A stretch of DNA of 64,000 bases from assembly GCA_019356535.1 (NCBI GenBank), contig CP037918.1, positions 1,240,001 to 1,304,000 on the forward strand. The letters are read 5' to 3'. The notes beneath the pieces were generated by a model. That model was not told the DNA's origin, did no database searches, and was given only the letters and a program-made list of their open reading frames with translations. This document shows, piece after piece, positions 52,150 to 59,259 of this stretch. This stretch comes from Chromatiaceae bacterium (lineage in GTDB: Bacteria > Pseudomonadota > Gammaproteobacteria > Chromatiales > Chromatiaceae). The number at the start of each line of letters is the position of its first letter. Position 1 is the stretch's first letter. The translations under genes and the position numbers were made by a program.

Positions 52150-52316
52150 GAGCTTTGGCGCCCCTCCCGAAATCCGTCGCACCAAGGCAACTCGTATAAG
52201 ACCTCCTCCATCGCCGGGTCGGATGAGTTGAAAAAGTGCTAGCGCAGGTGGATACGCAGCATCGCCTCGAACGGAATACACCGCCGCCCGCGATCGGCCT
52301 TGGGATAGACTTGGTG
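52146..52316 (-). mobile_element. IS5-family transposase fragment
   Basis: A minus-strand frame reads [20 protein letters not shown], then RIHLR, an in-frame TAG, then HFFNSSDPAMEEVLYELPW before the last stop at 52146. This is the N-terminal region of IS5-group transposases (usual text [39 protein letters not shown]). Only about 57 codons remain, with a nonsense codon in the middle, so it is a dead relic. It abuts the truncated traB-like gene. Confidence 0.75.
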
Positions 52317-52340
52317 TTAAGTTGACCTCATTGTCCTTCA

Positions 52341-53216
52341 TTGGGTTTCGCTACCGCGCTCGTTCTGGTGTCCGTACCGCCACTCGGGGCTGTCGGCCAG
52401 CTCTCTCCGTTGCTGCTGGCCGGGTACTGGTTCCCCGGCGCTGGCTGGGCCGGCCTGTTGGCGATGTTGGCGCTCCTTGCCGGCATGACCGCCGCACGGC
52501 AGACGTTGCGGGCAGGAAGCCTTGCGCTGGCGCTGGTGCTGGCCCTGGTATCCAATGGCGTCATCAGCACACCACAATCCCCTCCCTGGTTAACCACCAC
52601 GACCACCCACCTGCCCGGCTATGACGGAACCCTCTCGGTCGAGGACTTCGCCATCCGGCAAAACCGCCTCATGTCCCTCGCCCAGCCATGGCTGAGGCAT
52701 GCCCGACCAGGGGATGTGCTGGTGTTCCCCGAAAATGCCGCAGGCCCTTGGGGCTATGTCGGGGAAACTCTTTGGGCTCCCATTGCCGACCAGGCCCGAT
52801 CCCGGGGCGTGGTGATCCTGCTGGGCGCATCGGTTCCGACCGGGATTGACCAGACCTGGTACAACGCCGCTGTCCTGCTGGGTGTCGAGCGCGGGCAGGT
52901 CACCGCCCACCAGCCGGTTCCGCTCTCGTCATGGCGACCCGGCGGGCGCGACAGCGCGGTGACCGACTGGGGCCGCACGGGCTACCGTGAGATTGCCGGC
53001 CACCGAATCGCCCTGTCCTTCTGCTACGAGTCGATTCTGGGCTGGCCGGTCCTCTGGCAGTTTCTCAGTCAGGACCCGCCGGAGGTGATCGTGGAACTGG
53101 CGAATCATCACTGGGAGTCGCCAGACTCGGAAGAAACCCGGATTCAGCGCAAGGCGCTGATGGGTATCGGCCGGTTGTTTGGCGTGCCGGTGCTGTTCGC
53201 GGACAATCGGCCTTGA
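52341..53216 (+). pseudogene. 5'-truncated TraB-like conjugal transfer protein (carbon-nitrogen hydrolase fold)
   Basis: About 290 codons remain, with the frame closed by a stop 18 bases upstream and only a TTG as start. The N-terminal hydrophobic part (about residues 5-70) is the end of a membrane domain; the rest is a nitrilase/apolipoprotein N-acyltransferase-like domain: VFPENAAG gives the catalytic Glu and SFCYESILG the Cys. The catalytic Lys expected between them is not obvious (AHQPVPLSSW). This layout is that of TraB of IncP and Ti-type plasmids. The IS5 relic starts where the gene's beginning should be, so it is probably a remnant of an integrated conjugative element. Confidence 0.65.
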
Positions 53217-53234
53217 GGAGAAGAGAAGTCGCCC

Positions 53235-53738
53235 TCAAGTCTGCTCCAACACTCGCTGCGCTTCTTCCAGCCCGAGCATGAGTGTCCTGTCATTTACGGG
53301 GGAAGGCTGGAATCCCCACCGCATGTAAAAAAAGTCCCGTGCCCGGTCGGAAAGTGCGTGAACCAGAAGAGCGCGGATGCCAGCCTGTCGGGAGACGGCC
53401 AAAGTGCGGCGCAAAGCATCCGCCAGCAGGGCAGGGCCGATGCCGCGACCTTGCCATCCCTGGTCCACGGCTAGGCGGCCTAGAACCATTATCGGGATGG
53501 ATTCGGGCATATTGCGGCGTAGCTTGCCTGGAGCCTCGTTCCTGAGCACCGCGCCGGCGGCCAGGGCGTAGTATCCCACCACACGACCGCCTTCGCAGAC
53601 CACGAAGGTCCGCGACGCCCCGCTTCTCTCGTTCCGGGCGGCGCGCTGCTTCAGCCACTCGTCCAGCACTGGCTCCCCGCACCGGAAAGGGGCGGTTTCG
53701 TGTTCCGGCCCAAGGGGAGCGGGCGGTGTCAGTCCCAA
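53235..53738 (-). CDS. GNAT toxin, TacT-like
   Basis: A 167-residue acetyltransferase of the TacT/AtaT type, which blocks translation by acetylating aminoacyl-tRNA. Seen: LDEWLKQRAARNERSGASRTFVV at the start, the acetyl-CoA loop LAVDQGWQGRGIGPALL, and FFYMRWGF with the catalytic Tyr. The start TTG at 53738 overlaps the antitoxin's last 10 bases. Paired with a DUF1778 antitoxin, the standard partner. Confidence 0.9.
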   Translation of the reverse strand: MGLTPPAPLGPEHETAPFRCGEPVLDEWLKQRAARNERSGASRTFVVCEGGRVVGYYALAAGAVLRNEAPGKLRRNMPESIPIMVLGRLAVDQGWQGRGIGPALLADALRRTLAVSRQAGIRALLVHALSDRARDFFYMRWGFQPSPVNDRTLMLGLEEAQRVLEQT

Positions 53739-54004
53739 GGCGCCTTCCTGGAGAGCAGCGCCCGCAGGGCCTCGTTGTCACCGGTCGGCGCGTTCAAGGC
53801 ATGGCAGAACGCATCGAATGCCTCGGCGTCCAAATTGAAGAGACGCTGGTCGAGCAACACCCTTTCCGCTTCCCGGCAGACCGTTTCGATGATGAAATCC
53901 GAGCGGTTTTTCCCCAGCACTTGTGCTGCCGCGTCGATCAGGTTCCGCTGGGATTCCCGGGTTCGAAGGTTGATGGGAGCGGTTTTCGTGGCTGTTTTGG
54001 ACAT
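53729..54004 (-). CDS. DUF1778 ribbon-helix-helix antitoxin, TacA-like
   Basis: A 91-residue antitoxin. The first 50 residues are a ribbon-helix-helix DNA-binding domain (INLRTRESQRNLIDAAAQVLG); the C-terminal half (LDQRLFNLDAEAFDAFCHAL) wraps the toxin, as in TacA. It precedes the toxin and should repress the operon with it. ATG at 54004 is set by this family start; the frame continues upstream without family similarity. Confidence 0.92.
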   Translation of the reverse strand: MSKTATKTAPINLRTRESQRNLIDAAAQVLGKNRSDFIIETVCREAERVLLDQRLFNLDAEAFDAFCHALNAPTGDNEALRALLSRKAPWD

Positions 54005-54036
54005 GAAAGTTCTCCACCTCCGCAGGGTCGGGAGAG

Positions 54037-54065
54037 AGTGTAGTGTATATCGATTAGATACACAA
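54037..54065 (-). promoter_or_regulatory. Promoter and operator of the TacA-TacT-like operon
   Basis: On the minus strand: -35 TTGTGT (54065-54060), 17 bases, -10 TACACT (54042-54037). The spacer carries the inverted repeat GTGTAT (54043-54048) / ATACAC (54058-54063), a likely antitoxin operator. Confidence 0.7.
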
Positions 54066-54095
54066 GGGCTTTGCTCAACTCCCCCGCCCCGCCCC

Positions 54096-54124
54096 CTTGC
54101 GTTTTCCCAGAACCCCGGATAATG
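54096..54124 (+). repeat. 29-bp array repeat, copy 1
   Basis: Identical in all 29 bases to copies at 56375 and 59155. It runs from CTTGCGTTTTCC through CCCCGGATAATG. Inside are TTGCGT and GATAAT spaced by 15 bases, a possible promoter. Copy 1 begins 92 bases from the TacA start and ends 35 bases before lipoprotein gene A. Confidence 0.9.
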
Positions 54125-54159
54125 AAAATCACGGAAGAAGAACAACAAGGAGTAGAATC

Positions 54160-55140
54160 GTGAACGCAACCAAACAACTCACCCTCGCGCTCGTCGCCGC
54201 CGCGACGCTGCTGCTCACCGGGTGCGGAACGATGGCAACCGATATTGCCGTCAGCGCGATGGACAAGGACGCCATCAAGGGCGACCTGCCGCCGGAGATG
54301 CAGGCGCACCTGAAAGAGCACCCTGGCGACATTCGCTTCAACCGCCCGAAGCTGGTCTGGAAGGTGGTGAAGGATCAGGACTTCGGCCCGGAGTGGCACG
54401 TCCTGCCCGACAAGGTGTACCTGCAAATCTACAAGGACAAGTTCAACGAGGTCTGGGACACCATGCAGCTCGATCAGGGCACCGGCAAAGCCTATGACGT
54501 GGTGGTGCGGATTCCGATCCTGTATCAGTTCCCTGGCCGCCCGATGAATTACTTTGCGGCGGGTTGGAGCTACGAGGCCGAGGTGGTCGATCCCGATACC
54601 GGCAAGGTCGTCGCCAAATGGGATGCAGGGCATGATCGAGGCCATTCCCCCTTCTGGGGTGGAAAATCAGATGCCAACCCCTCCTGTCAGGAAATGGGGC
54701 ATCAATCTGTAGTCCCTCAAATGACATTGGCTGTAACAGTGCCACTGCTGGGTGTCAAGGACGGTGGCTTCACCAATTTCGAGGCGGTGGTGGATACCTA
54801 TGTGCGTTGGAGCAAAAGCCTGGAAATGCCAGCACATACTGTTTTTGTTCGAGCGGATAAAAATAGTTATCCCTCTCTAAACCGCGACTTCCCCGGTCGC
54901 TTCAAGGACCTGTTCTGGCTGTTCGAGAAGGATGGGGATCTCTGGGGCGGACTGCGTACTATCACGATGGCCGAGACGCAGCGCGCCGCCGCGCAGGTGG
55001 GCTACCACATCGACTTCCCGGACTACTGCTATGACGCGGAGGTTTACCGGGACTACGACGGCAGCGACGGCCCGCTGGCGCTGCACCTGGCCCCGCCGGG
55101 CGAGCGCAAGGACGGGGCTTGGAAGGTCGAACGGCTCTAA
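54160..55140 (+). CDS. Array lipoprotein A (unknown family)
   Basis: A 326-residue lipoprotein: signal sequence with lipobox LLTGC, so Cys22 is lipidated. I do not recognise the rest. It contains aromatic-rich blocks such as FKDLFWLF and a conserved HIDFPDYCYDAE end. It is collinear with lipoprotein B (56439): residues 1-117 differ at only two positions, and 190-208 and 240-266 are also near-identical, while 118-134, 151-189 and 215-239 are diverged. Start GTG at 54160 after AACAAGGAG. The convergent gene that follows is a broken copy. Confidence 0.85.
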   Translation: MNATKQLTLALVAAATLLLTGCGTMATDIAVSAMDKDAIKGDLPPEMQAHLKEHPGDIRFNRPKLVWKVVKDQDFGPEWHVLPDKVYLQIYKDKFNEVWDTMQLDQGTGKAYDVVVRIPILYQFPGRPMNYFAAGWSYEAEVVDPDTGKVVAKWDAGHDRGHSPFWGGKSDANPSCQEMGHQSVVPQMTLAVTVPLLGVKDGGFTNFEAVVDTYVRWSKSLEMPAHTVFVRADKNSYPSLNRDFPGRFKDLFWLFEKDGDLWGGLRTITMAETQRAAAQVGYHIDFPDYCYDAEVYRDYDGSDGPLALHLAPPGERKDGAWKVERL

Positions 55141-55158
55141 ACCCACACCCCGGAAGCC

Positions 55159-55186
55159 AAGGGGCGGCGTGAGCCGCCCCTTTTTG
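55159..55186. terminator. Terminator between array lipoprotein A and the convergent gene
   Basis: Stem AAGGGGCGGC (55159-55168) with GCCGCCCCTT (55173-55182), loop GTGA, then TTT; A run on the opposite side makes it usable both ways. Confidence 0.88.
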
Positions 55187-55190
55187 CTGC

Positions 55191-55683
55191 TCAGGGCAGT
55201 GCGGGAGCGAAGCCCGGCGCGGTGGTGGTGCCGGTCGTGCCGTTGGTTCCCGTCGCGCCGGTCGTGCCGGGAGCGGGCTGCTGCGTCAGCGGGGGAACAT
55301 TGCCCAGCGGGTTCAGGTTGAACGACTTCATCCACGCATCGGTCTGGGCGATGACTTGCCGCAGGTAGCGGTTGGTGTACTCGATGGTGTCCCCCGGCAA
55401 CAGGTCGCGTCCCGAGACGAAGTATTCCTTGTGGGTCAGCGACTGATCGCGGAACCACTGCCCGGTCGCTCCCGGTGTCCTCTTGATGTCCTGTCCCGGA
55501 TCGGAGGCAATCATCTTGTCGTGGACCCCCTTGCGCCAGTCGAACCCGCCGGGCAGGCCGTTGATGTTGAGCGGGTCCTTGCCGGTTGCGAACACCCGGT
55601 CGGCGGCATCGCCGGGAGACACCCCGTTGGCGAGGTTCCAACCGAGGTTGGCGTGCTGCTGGATGACCCACCTGTTGACGTAC
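55191..55683 (-). pseudogene. 5'-truncated copy of the array membrane protein gene
   Basis: From 55622 to 55191 the frame encodes 143 residues nearly identical to the C-terminal part of the unit B gene (57468): GKDPLNINGLPGGFDWRKGV, then LTHKEYFVSGRDLLPGDTIE, with the same Thr/Gly-rich tail (GTNGTTGTTTAPGFAPALP). Homology extends upstream in frame to a stop at about 55684 (NLGWNLANG), after which the N-terminal and membrane part is missing. Only a GTG at 55622 could start it. Truncation ends exactly where the TumE promoter begins, as if the TA module was inserted there. Confidence 0.8.
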
Positions 55684-55703
55684 TAGACAACGGCTACTAG
55701 CAT
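55675..55703 (+). promoter_or_regulatory. Promoter of the TumE-TumA-like operon, leaderless
   Basis: -35 TTGACG (55675-55680), 17 bases, -10 TAGCAT (55698-55703). The ATG at 55711 lies 8 bases after the -10, so transcription should start at or next to it. The direct repeat TACTAG (55681-55686, 55695-55700) and the 10-mer CAACGGCTAC (55688-55697) are in the promoter; the 10-mer recurs in the RelE-type promoter. Confidence 0.7.
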
Positions 55704-55710
55704 CCCTTCC

Positions 55711-56019
55711 ATGAAAGCGGAACGCCTGCTCCACCAGCGACAATGGATCTCACAAAACGAACTCGTCGAGATGAAGATCTGGCGTGTCCCCTGCCCCGTT
55801 CCGCCTTGCAACCACGAGTACAAGTACAGCCTGGTCTATATCAGGGACGGCCAGAGGATCATCGGATTCGATAACGAACGAGGCAAGGGAGATCACTGCC
55901 ATCTGGGAGACAAGGAAATCCGATACGACTTCACGAGCACAGACAACCTGATCCGGGATTTCCTGGAATTACTGAAGGAGCACCAATCCCATGAGCCGGA
56001 CATTGACCATCACGATTGA
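55711..56019 (+). CDS. TumE-like toxin (DUF6516 family)
   Basis: A 102-residue protein resembling the TumE toxin family: HEYKYSLVYIRDGQRIIGFDNERGKGDHCH is the characteristic core. Mechanism not established for this copy. Its end overlaps the antitoxin gene by 29 bases. No ribosome site precedes the ATG, consistent with a leaderless transcript. Confidence 0.75.
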   Translation: MKAERLLHQRQWISQNELVEMKIWRVPCPVPPCNHEYKYSLVYIRDGQRIIGFDNERGKGDHCHLGDKEIRYDFTSTDNLIRDFLELLKEHQSHEPDIDHHD

Positions 56020-56341
56020 GGAAGACTGGCGCAAATCGCTCGAATCCAACGCTCGCCGGGCCATGAGCGGCGAGGTGGTTGGGGAAATTCTCAGCTTCGC
56101 CAGCGCCGATCTCTTCTTTTCGAAGCTGACGCCGGGGCGTCTGGCGCTAGTGCGGCAAGTTCAGGGCAAGGAAGTCATGGGCGTTCGGGAGATTGCCCGC
56201 CTGGTGGGGCGCGACGTGCGGCGAGTGCATGACGATATTCAGATATTGCTCGAACTGGGCCTGTTCGAGAAGACACCTGACGGCAAGATCGTCTGCCCCT
56301 ATGACGACATTCACGTTGACATGCACTTGCGGGCCGCCTAA
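55991..56341 (+). CDS. Winged-helix antitoxin, TumA-like
   Basis: A 116-residue DNA-binding protein. Residues 60-100 form a winged helix (VMGVREIARLVGRDVRRVHDDI). The family (HVO_A0114-like putative DNA-binding proteins) is a usual partner of DUF6516 toxins. It would repress the promoter at 55675 and neutralise the toxin. The stop codon TAA is 33 bases before array repeat copy 2. Confidence 0.8.
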   Translation: MSRTLTITIEEDWRKSLESNARRAMSGEVVGEILSFASADLFFSKLTPGRLALVRQVQGKEVMGVREIARLVGRDVRRVHDDIQILLELGLFEKTPDGKIVCPYDDIHVDMHLRAA

Positions 56342-56374
56342 CCACTTGCCCGGAGGCAAGGCCGCCTGGCCTCC

Positions 56375-56403
56375 CTTGCGTTTTCCCAGAACCCCGGATA
56401 ATG
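56375..56403 (+). repeat. 29-bp array repeat, copy 2
   Basis: Same 29 bases as copies 1 and 3. Identity to copy 1 continues, with few changes, through the following leader into lipoprotein gene B (start 56439). Confidence 0.9.
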
Positions 56404-56438
56404 GAAGTCACGGAAGACGAACAACAAGGAGTGGAACC

Positions 56439-57416
56439 GTGAACGCAACCAAACAACTCACCCTCGCACTCGTCTCCGCCGCGACGCTGCTGCTCACCGG
56501 GTGCGGAACGATGGCAACCGATATTGCCGTCAGCGCGATGGACAAGGACGCCATCAAGGGCGACCTGCCCCCGGAGATGCAGGCGCACCTGAAAGAACAC
56601 CCCGGCGACATTCGCTTCAACCGCCCGAAGCTGATCTGGAAGGTGGTGAAGGATCAGGACTTCGGCCCGGAGTGGCACGTCCTGCCGGACAAGGTGTACC
56701 TGCAAATCTACAAGGACAAGTTCAACGAGGTCTGGGACACCATGCAGCTCGATCAGGGCACCGGCAAAGCCTATGACGTGGTGGTGCGGGTGCCGATTGT
56801 GTATCAGTATGCCGGGTATCCGATGAGCTACTACACCTCCGGCTGGAGCTACGAGGCCGAGGTGGTCGATCCCGACACCGGCAAGGTCATCGCCCACTGG
56901 GACGCTGGGCACACGCGGATGGAGGGGCCTTATTGGGGGAGTCGAGGGCCGGCCAACCCCCCTTGTCAGGAGATGGGGCACCGCCTACCGATTCCTCATG
57001 TTGCGCTGGCTGTAACCGTGCCGCTGCTTGGAGTCAAGGACGGCGGGTTCACCAACTTCGAGACCGTGGTTGATACCTATGCTCGGTGGAGCAAAAACCA
57101 AGAAATGCCTGGTGCTGCCTTCTCCGTTCGACTGGACAACGAAAATCCAGTTCTCCTGAACCGCGACTTCCCCGGTCGCTTCAAGGACCTGTTCTGGCTC
57201 TTCGAGAAGGACGGGGATCTTTGGGGCGGGCTGCGCGGAGTCACAATGGCCGAGACGCAGCGCGCTGCCAAGAAGGTCGGCTACCACATCGACTTCCCGG
57301 ACTACTGCTACGATGCAGAGGGTTATCGGTACTACGATGGCAGCGACGGCCCGCTGGAACTGCACCTGGCCCCGCCGGGTGAGCGGAAAGACCTGATGTG
57401 GAAGATCGAACCTTGA
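56439..57416 (+). CDS. Array lipoprotein B (paralog of lipoprotein A)
   Basis: A 325-residue lipoprotein with the same signal and lipobox (Cys22) and no alignment gaps against copy A until the last few residues. In the conserved blocks even synonymous changes are rare at base level, whereas the three variable blocks (118-134, 151-189, 215-239) differ at a large share of residues. This pattern suggests recent duplication plus exchange or selection for diversity on exposed surface loops; that is inference. Start GTG 56439 with AACAAGGAG upstream. Confidence 0.85.
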   Translation: MNATKQLTLALVSAATLLLTGCGTMATDIAVSAMDKDAIKGDLPPEMQAHLKEHPGDIRFNRPKLIWKVVKDQDFGPEWHVLPDKVYLQIYKDKFNEVWDTMQLDQGTGKAYDVVVRVPIVYQYAGYPMSYYTSGWSYEAEVVDPDTGKVIAHWDAGHTRMEGPYWGSRGPANPPCQEMGHRLPIPHVALAVTVPLLGVKDGGFTNFETVVDTYARWSKNQEMPGAAFSVRLDNENPVLLNRDFPGRFKDLFWLFEKDGDLWGGLRGVTMAETQRAAKKVGYHIDFPDYCYDAEGYRYYDGSDGPLELHLAPPGERKDLMWKIEP

Positions 57417-57432
57417 TCTTACCCCCGGAAGC

Positions 57433-57460
57433 AAAGGGGCGGCGCTGCCGCCCCTTTTTT
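57433..57460. terminator. Terminator between array lipoprotein B and the convergent gene
   Basis: Perfect 11-bp stem AAAGGGGCGGC (57433-57443) / GCCGCCCCTTT (57447-57457), loop GCT, then TTT; works in both directions. Confidence 0.9.
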
Positions 57461-57467
57461 ACGCCCG

Positions 57468-58373
57468 TCAGGGCAGCGCGGGAGCGAAGCTCGGTGCGGT
57501 GGTGGTGCCGGTGGTGCCGTTCGCCCCGGTCGCGCCGGGGGACGGCACGGTGACAGCCGGGCCGACATTGGCGAGCGGGTTCAGATTGAACGACCGCATC
57601 CACGCATCGGTCTGGGCGATGACTTGCCGCAGGTAGCGGTTGGTGTACTCGATGGTGTCCCCCGGCAACAGGTCGCGTCCCGAGACGAAGTATTCCTTGT
57701 GGGTCAGCGACTGATCGCGGAACCACTGCCCGGTCGCTCCCGGTGTCCTCTTGATGTCCTGCCCCGGATCGGAGGCAATCATCTTGTCGTGGACCCCCTT
57801 GCGCCAGTCGAACCCGCCGGGCAGGCCGTTGATGTTGAGCGGGTCTTTGCCATTGGAGAAGATACGCGCGGTAGTATCGCCCAGCCCCACGCCGTTCGCC
57901 ATGTTCCAGCCGAGGTTTGCCAGACCACCGACCAGGCCGGAGGTCAGGGCGGAGACAGAGCCAATGCCCCCTACTGCTGCCCCAGTGGCAGCCCCACCCC
58001 CCACCGCCGACATCAACTGCCCGAGTCCGGGGATGAGCGCGGAGACAGCGAAGGAGAAGACGAACATGGCAAGGCCGGTCCATGCGCTTTTGGACTGAGC
58101 GAAGGTGTAGGACAGCACCTCCTGTTGCGGCAGCGTGGCGTACTGGCCCTGGTGCCGGACATAGGCGGTCTTGCCGAGGTCGAAGTTATCGCCGCGTGTA
58201 TTGGTAAAACCGAGGTGCATGGCATTCGGGATCGGCACCTGCGGAGGCGTGATGACCGTCCAACGGGGCTTGGTGTAGGCGTTGACGGTGGTGGTGATCT
58301 TTTTCTTAAAGAGCCTCCCGGACTTGCGTTGCAAGACTTCATGCCGAGTGATCATGTTGGCGACCCAGGCCAT
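57468..58373 (-). CDS. Array membrane protein B, glycine-rich, unknown family
   Basis: A 301-residue protein from ATG 58373. Residues about 85-150 are a long hydrophobic Gly/Ala-rich region (LAMFVFSFAVSALIPG, then GGGAATGAAVGGIG), followed by a soluble C-terminal domain and a Thr/Gly/Ala/Pro tail. It is not recognised. The Gly-rich helix-hairpin recalls membrane-active toxins or tail-fiber-like proteins, but this is weak. Upstream coding similarity seems to continue in another frame (DPAHPDEWTNITPNAFYAVV, 58464-58385), joined across a run of five A at 58380-58384, so the true gene may be longer. Confidence 0.7.
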   Translation of the reverse strand: MAWVANMITRHEVLQRKSGRLFKKKITTTVNAYTKPRWTVITPPQVPIPNAMHLGFTNTRGDNFDLGKTAYVRHQGQYATLPQQEVLSYTFAQSKSAWTGLAMFVFSFAVSALIPGLGQLMSAVGGGAATGAAVGGIGSVSALTSGLVGGLANLGWNMANGVGLGDTTARIFSNGKDPLNINGLPGGFDWRKGVHDKMIASDPGQDIKRTPGATGQWFRDQSLTHKEYFVSGRDLLPGDTIEYTNRYLRQVIAQTDAWMRSFNLNPLANVGPAVTVPSPGATGANGTTGTTTAPSFAPALP

Positions 58374-58487
58374 TTTGGCTTTTTGCTGGATGCCCAAGCC
58401 CCGACAACGGCATAGAAGGCGTTGGGAGTGATGTTGGTCCACTCGTCGGGGTGGGCCGGGTCCATAAGGGGTTGCCGAAAGCCCCCG

Positions 58488-58516
58488 TTGCCCGCATGTA
58501 GCCCAACGGCTACAAT
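58488..58516 (+). promoter_or_regulatory. Promoter and dyad operator of the RelE-type operon, leaderless
   Basis: -35 TTGCCC (58488-58493), 17 bases, -10 TACAAT (58511-58516). The toxin ATG at 58523 is 7 bases past the -10, so the mRNA should start at the ATG. A dyad GTAGCC (58498-58503), CAAC, GGCTAC (58508-58513) covers the -10 and is the likely operator. Confidence 0.7.
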
Positions 58517-58522
58517 AAGCCT

Positions 58523-58831
58523 ATGGGATACGAGGTTCGCACCACCCCTGTCTTTGACCGTTGGCTCAAGGGACTGAAGGACCGCCAGGCAGTGCGTGCC
58601 ATCACTCTGCGGATCGCACGTGCCGAAGCCGGCCACCTGGGGGATGCCAAGCCTGTTGGCAGTGGCGTGAGCGAGATGCGGATTTTCGTCGGCAAGGGGT
58701 ATCGCCTCTACTTCACGATTCGTGGCGACACCCTGCTGCTGTTGCTCAACGGTGGCACCAAGAGCAGCAAGAAGCAACAGCAACTCGACATTCAGCGTGC
58801 CATGCAAATTCTCAGCGAGATCGAGGAATAG
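58523..58831 (+). CDS. RelE/ParE-family toxin, Gp49/HigB type
   Basis: A 102-residue toxin of the Gp49/HigB-like RelE superfamily (FDRWLKGLKDRQAVRAITLRI, then GYRLYFTIRGDTLLLLLNGG and KQQQLDIQRA). RelE-like toxins cleave mRNA on the ribosome. It precedes its antitoxin by 3 bases, as in HigBA-type operons. Confidence 0.9.
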   Translation: MGYEVRTTPVFDRWLKGLKDRQAVRAITLRIARAEAGHLGDAKPVGSGVSEMRIFVGKGYRLYFTIRGDTLLLLLNGGTKSSKKQQQLDIQRAMQILSEIEE

Positions 58832-58834
58832 GCC

Positions 58835-59110
58835 ATGAAAACCCGAGCATTCAACCCCTTCGACTACATGGAGACGCAGGAAGAGATCAATGCCTACCTG
58901 CTGGAGTGCTTCAACGACGAGGACCCGCAGGTGTTCGTCAATGCGCTGGGGCACCTGGCGCGGCACTACGGCGTGAGCGAGGTAGCCCGTGCAGCCGGAC
59001 TCAACCGGGAAAGCCTGTACAAGATTTTCAGCGGCAAGGCGCAGCCGAAGTGGGATACGGTGCGGCGCCTGATGCGGGCGCTGCATGTGGATTTGACCAT
59101 CGCCGCCTGA
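58835..59110 (+). CDS. Helix-turn-helix antidote protein, partner of the RelE-type toxin
   Basis: A 91-residue antitoxin: GHLARHYGVSEVARAAGLNRESLYKIF is the XRE-like helix-turn-helix of the addiction module antidote family. It should bind the dyad at 58498. The stop is 44 bases before array repeat copy 3. Confidence 0.9.
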   Translation: MKTRAFNPFDYMETQEEINAYLLECFNDEDPQVFVNALGHLARHYGVSEVARAAGLNRESLYKIFSGKAQPKWDTVRRLMRALHVDLTIAA

Positions 59111-59154
59111 CCTAACCCGCAAACGCGCCCCTCCCCGCCTGCCGCGCCGACCGG

Positions 59155-59183
59155 CTTGCGTTTTCCCAGAACCCCGGATAATG
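59155..59183 (+). repeat. 29-bp array repeat, copy 3
   Basis: Same 29 bases as copies 1 and 2, but the sequence diverges right after it and no lipoprotein gene follows. It therefore marks the end of the array. Confidence 0.9.
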
Positions 59184-59259
59184 GACCACAAAGACGTCTG
59201 GGCCGGATTCAGGGCAGTGGCCGAAGAAGGTTTGCGCCGGATGCCCAGCGCTTGCGGGT

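Noticed and set aside
56335-56403. Integron attC site at the array repeats
   Set aside because: GCCTAAC at the TumA stop resembles an attC end, but no GTTRRRY partner follows within attC length, the repeat itself is not palindromic, and no integrase is present.
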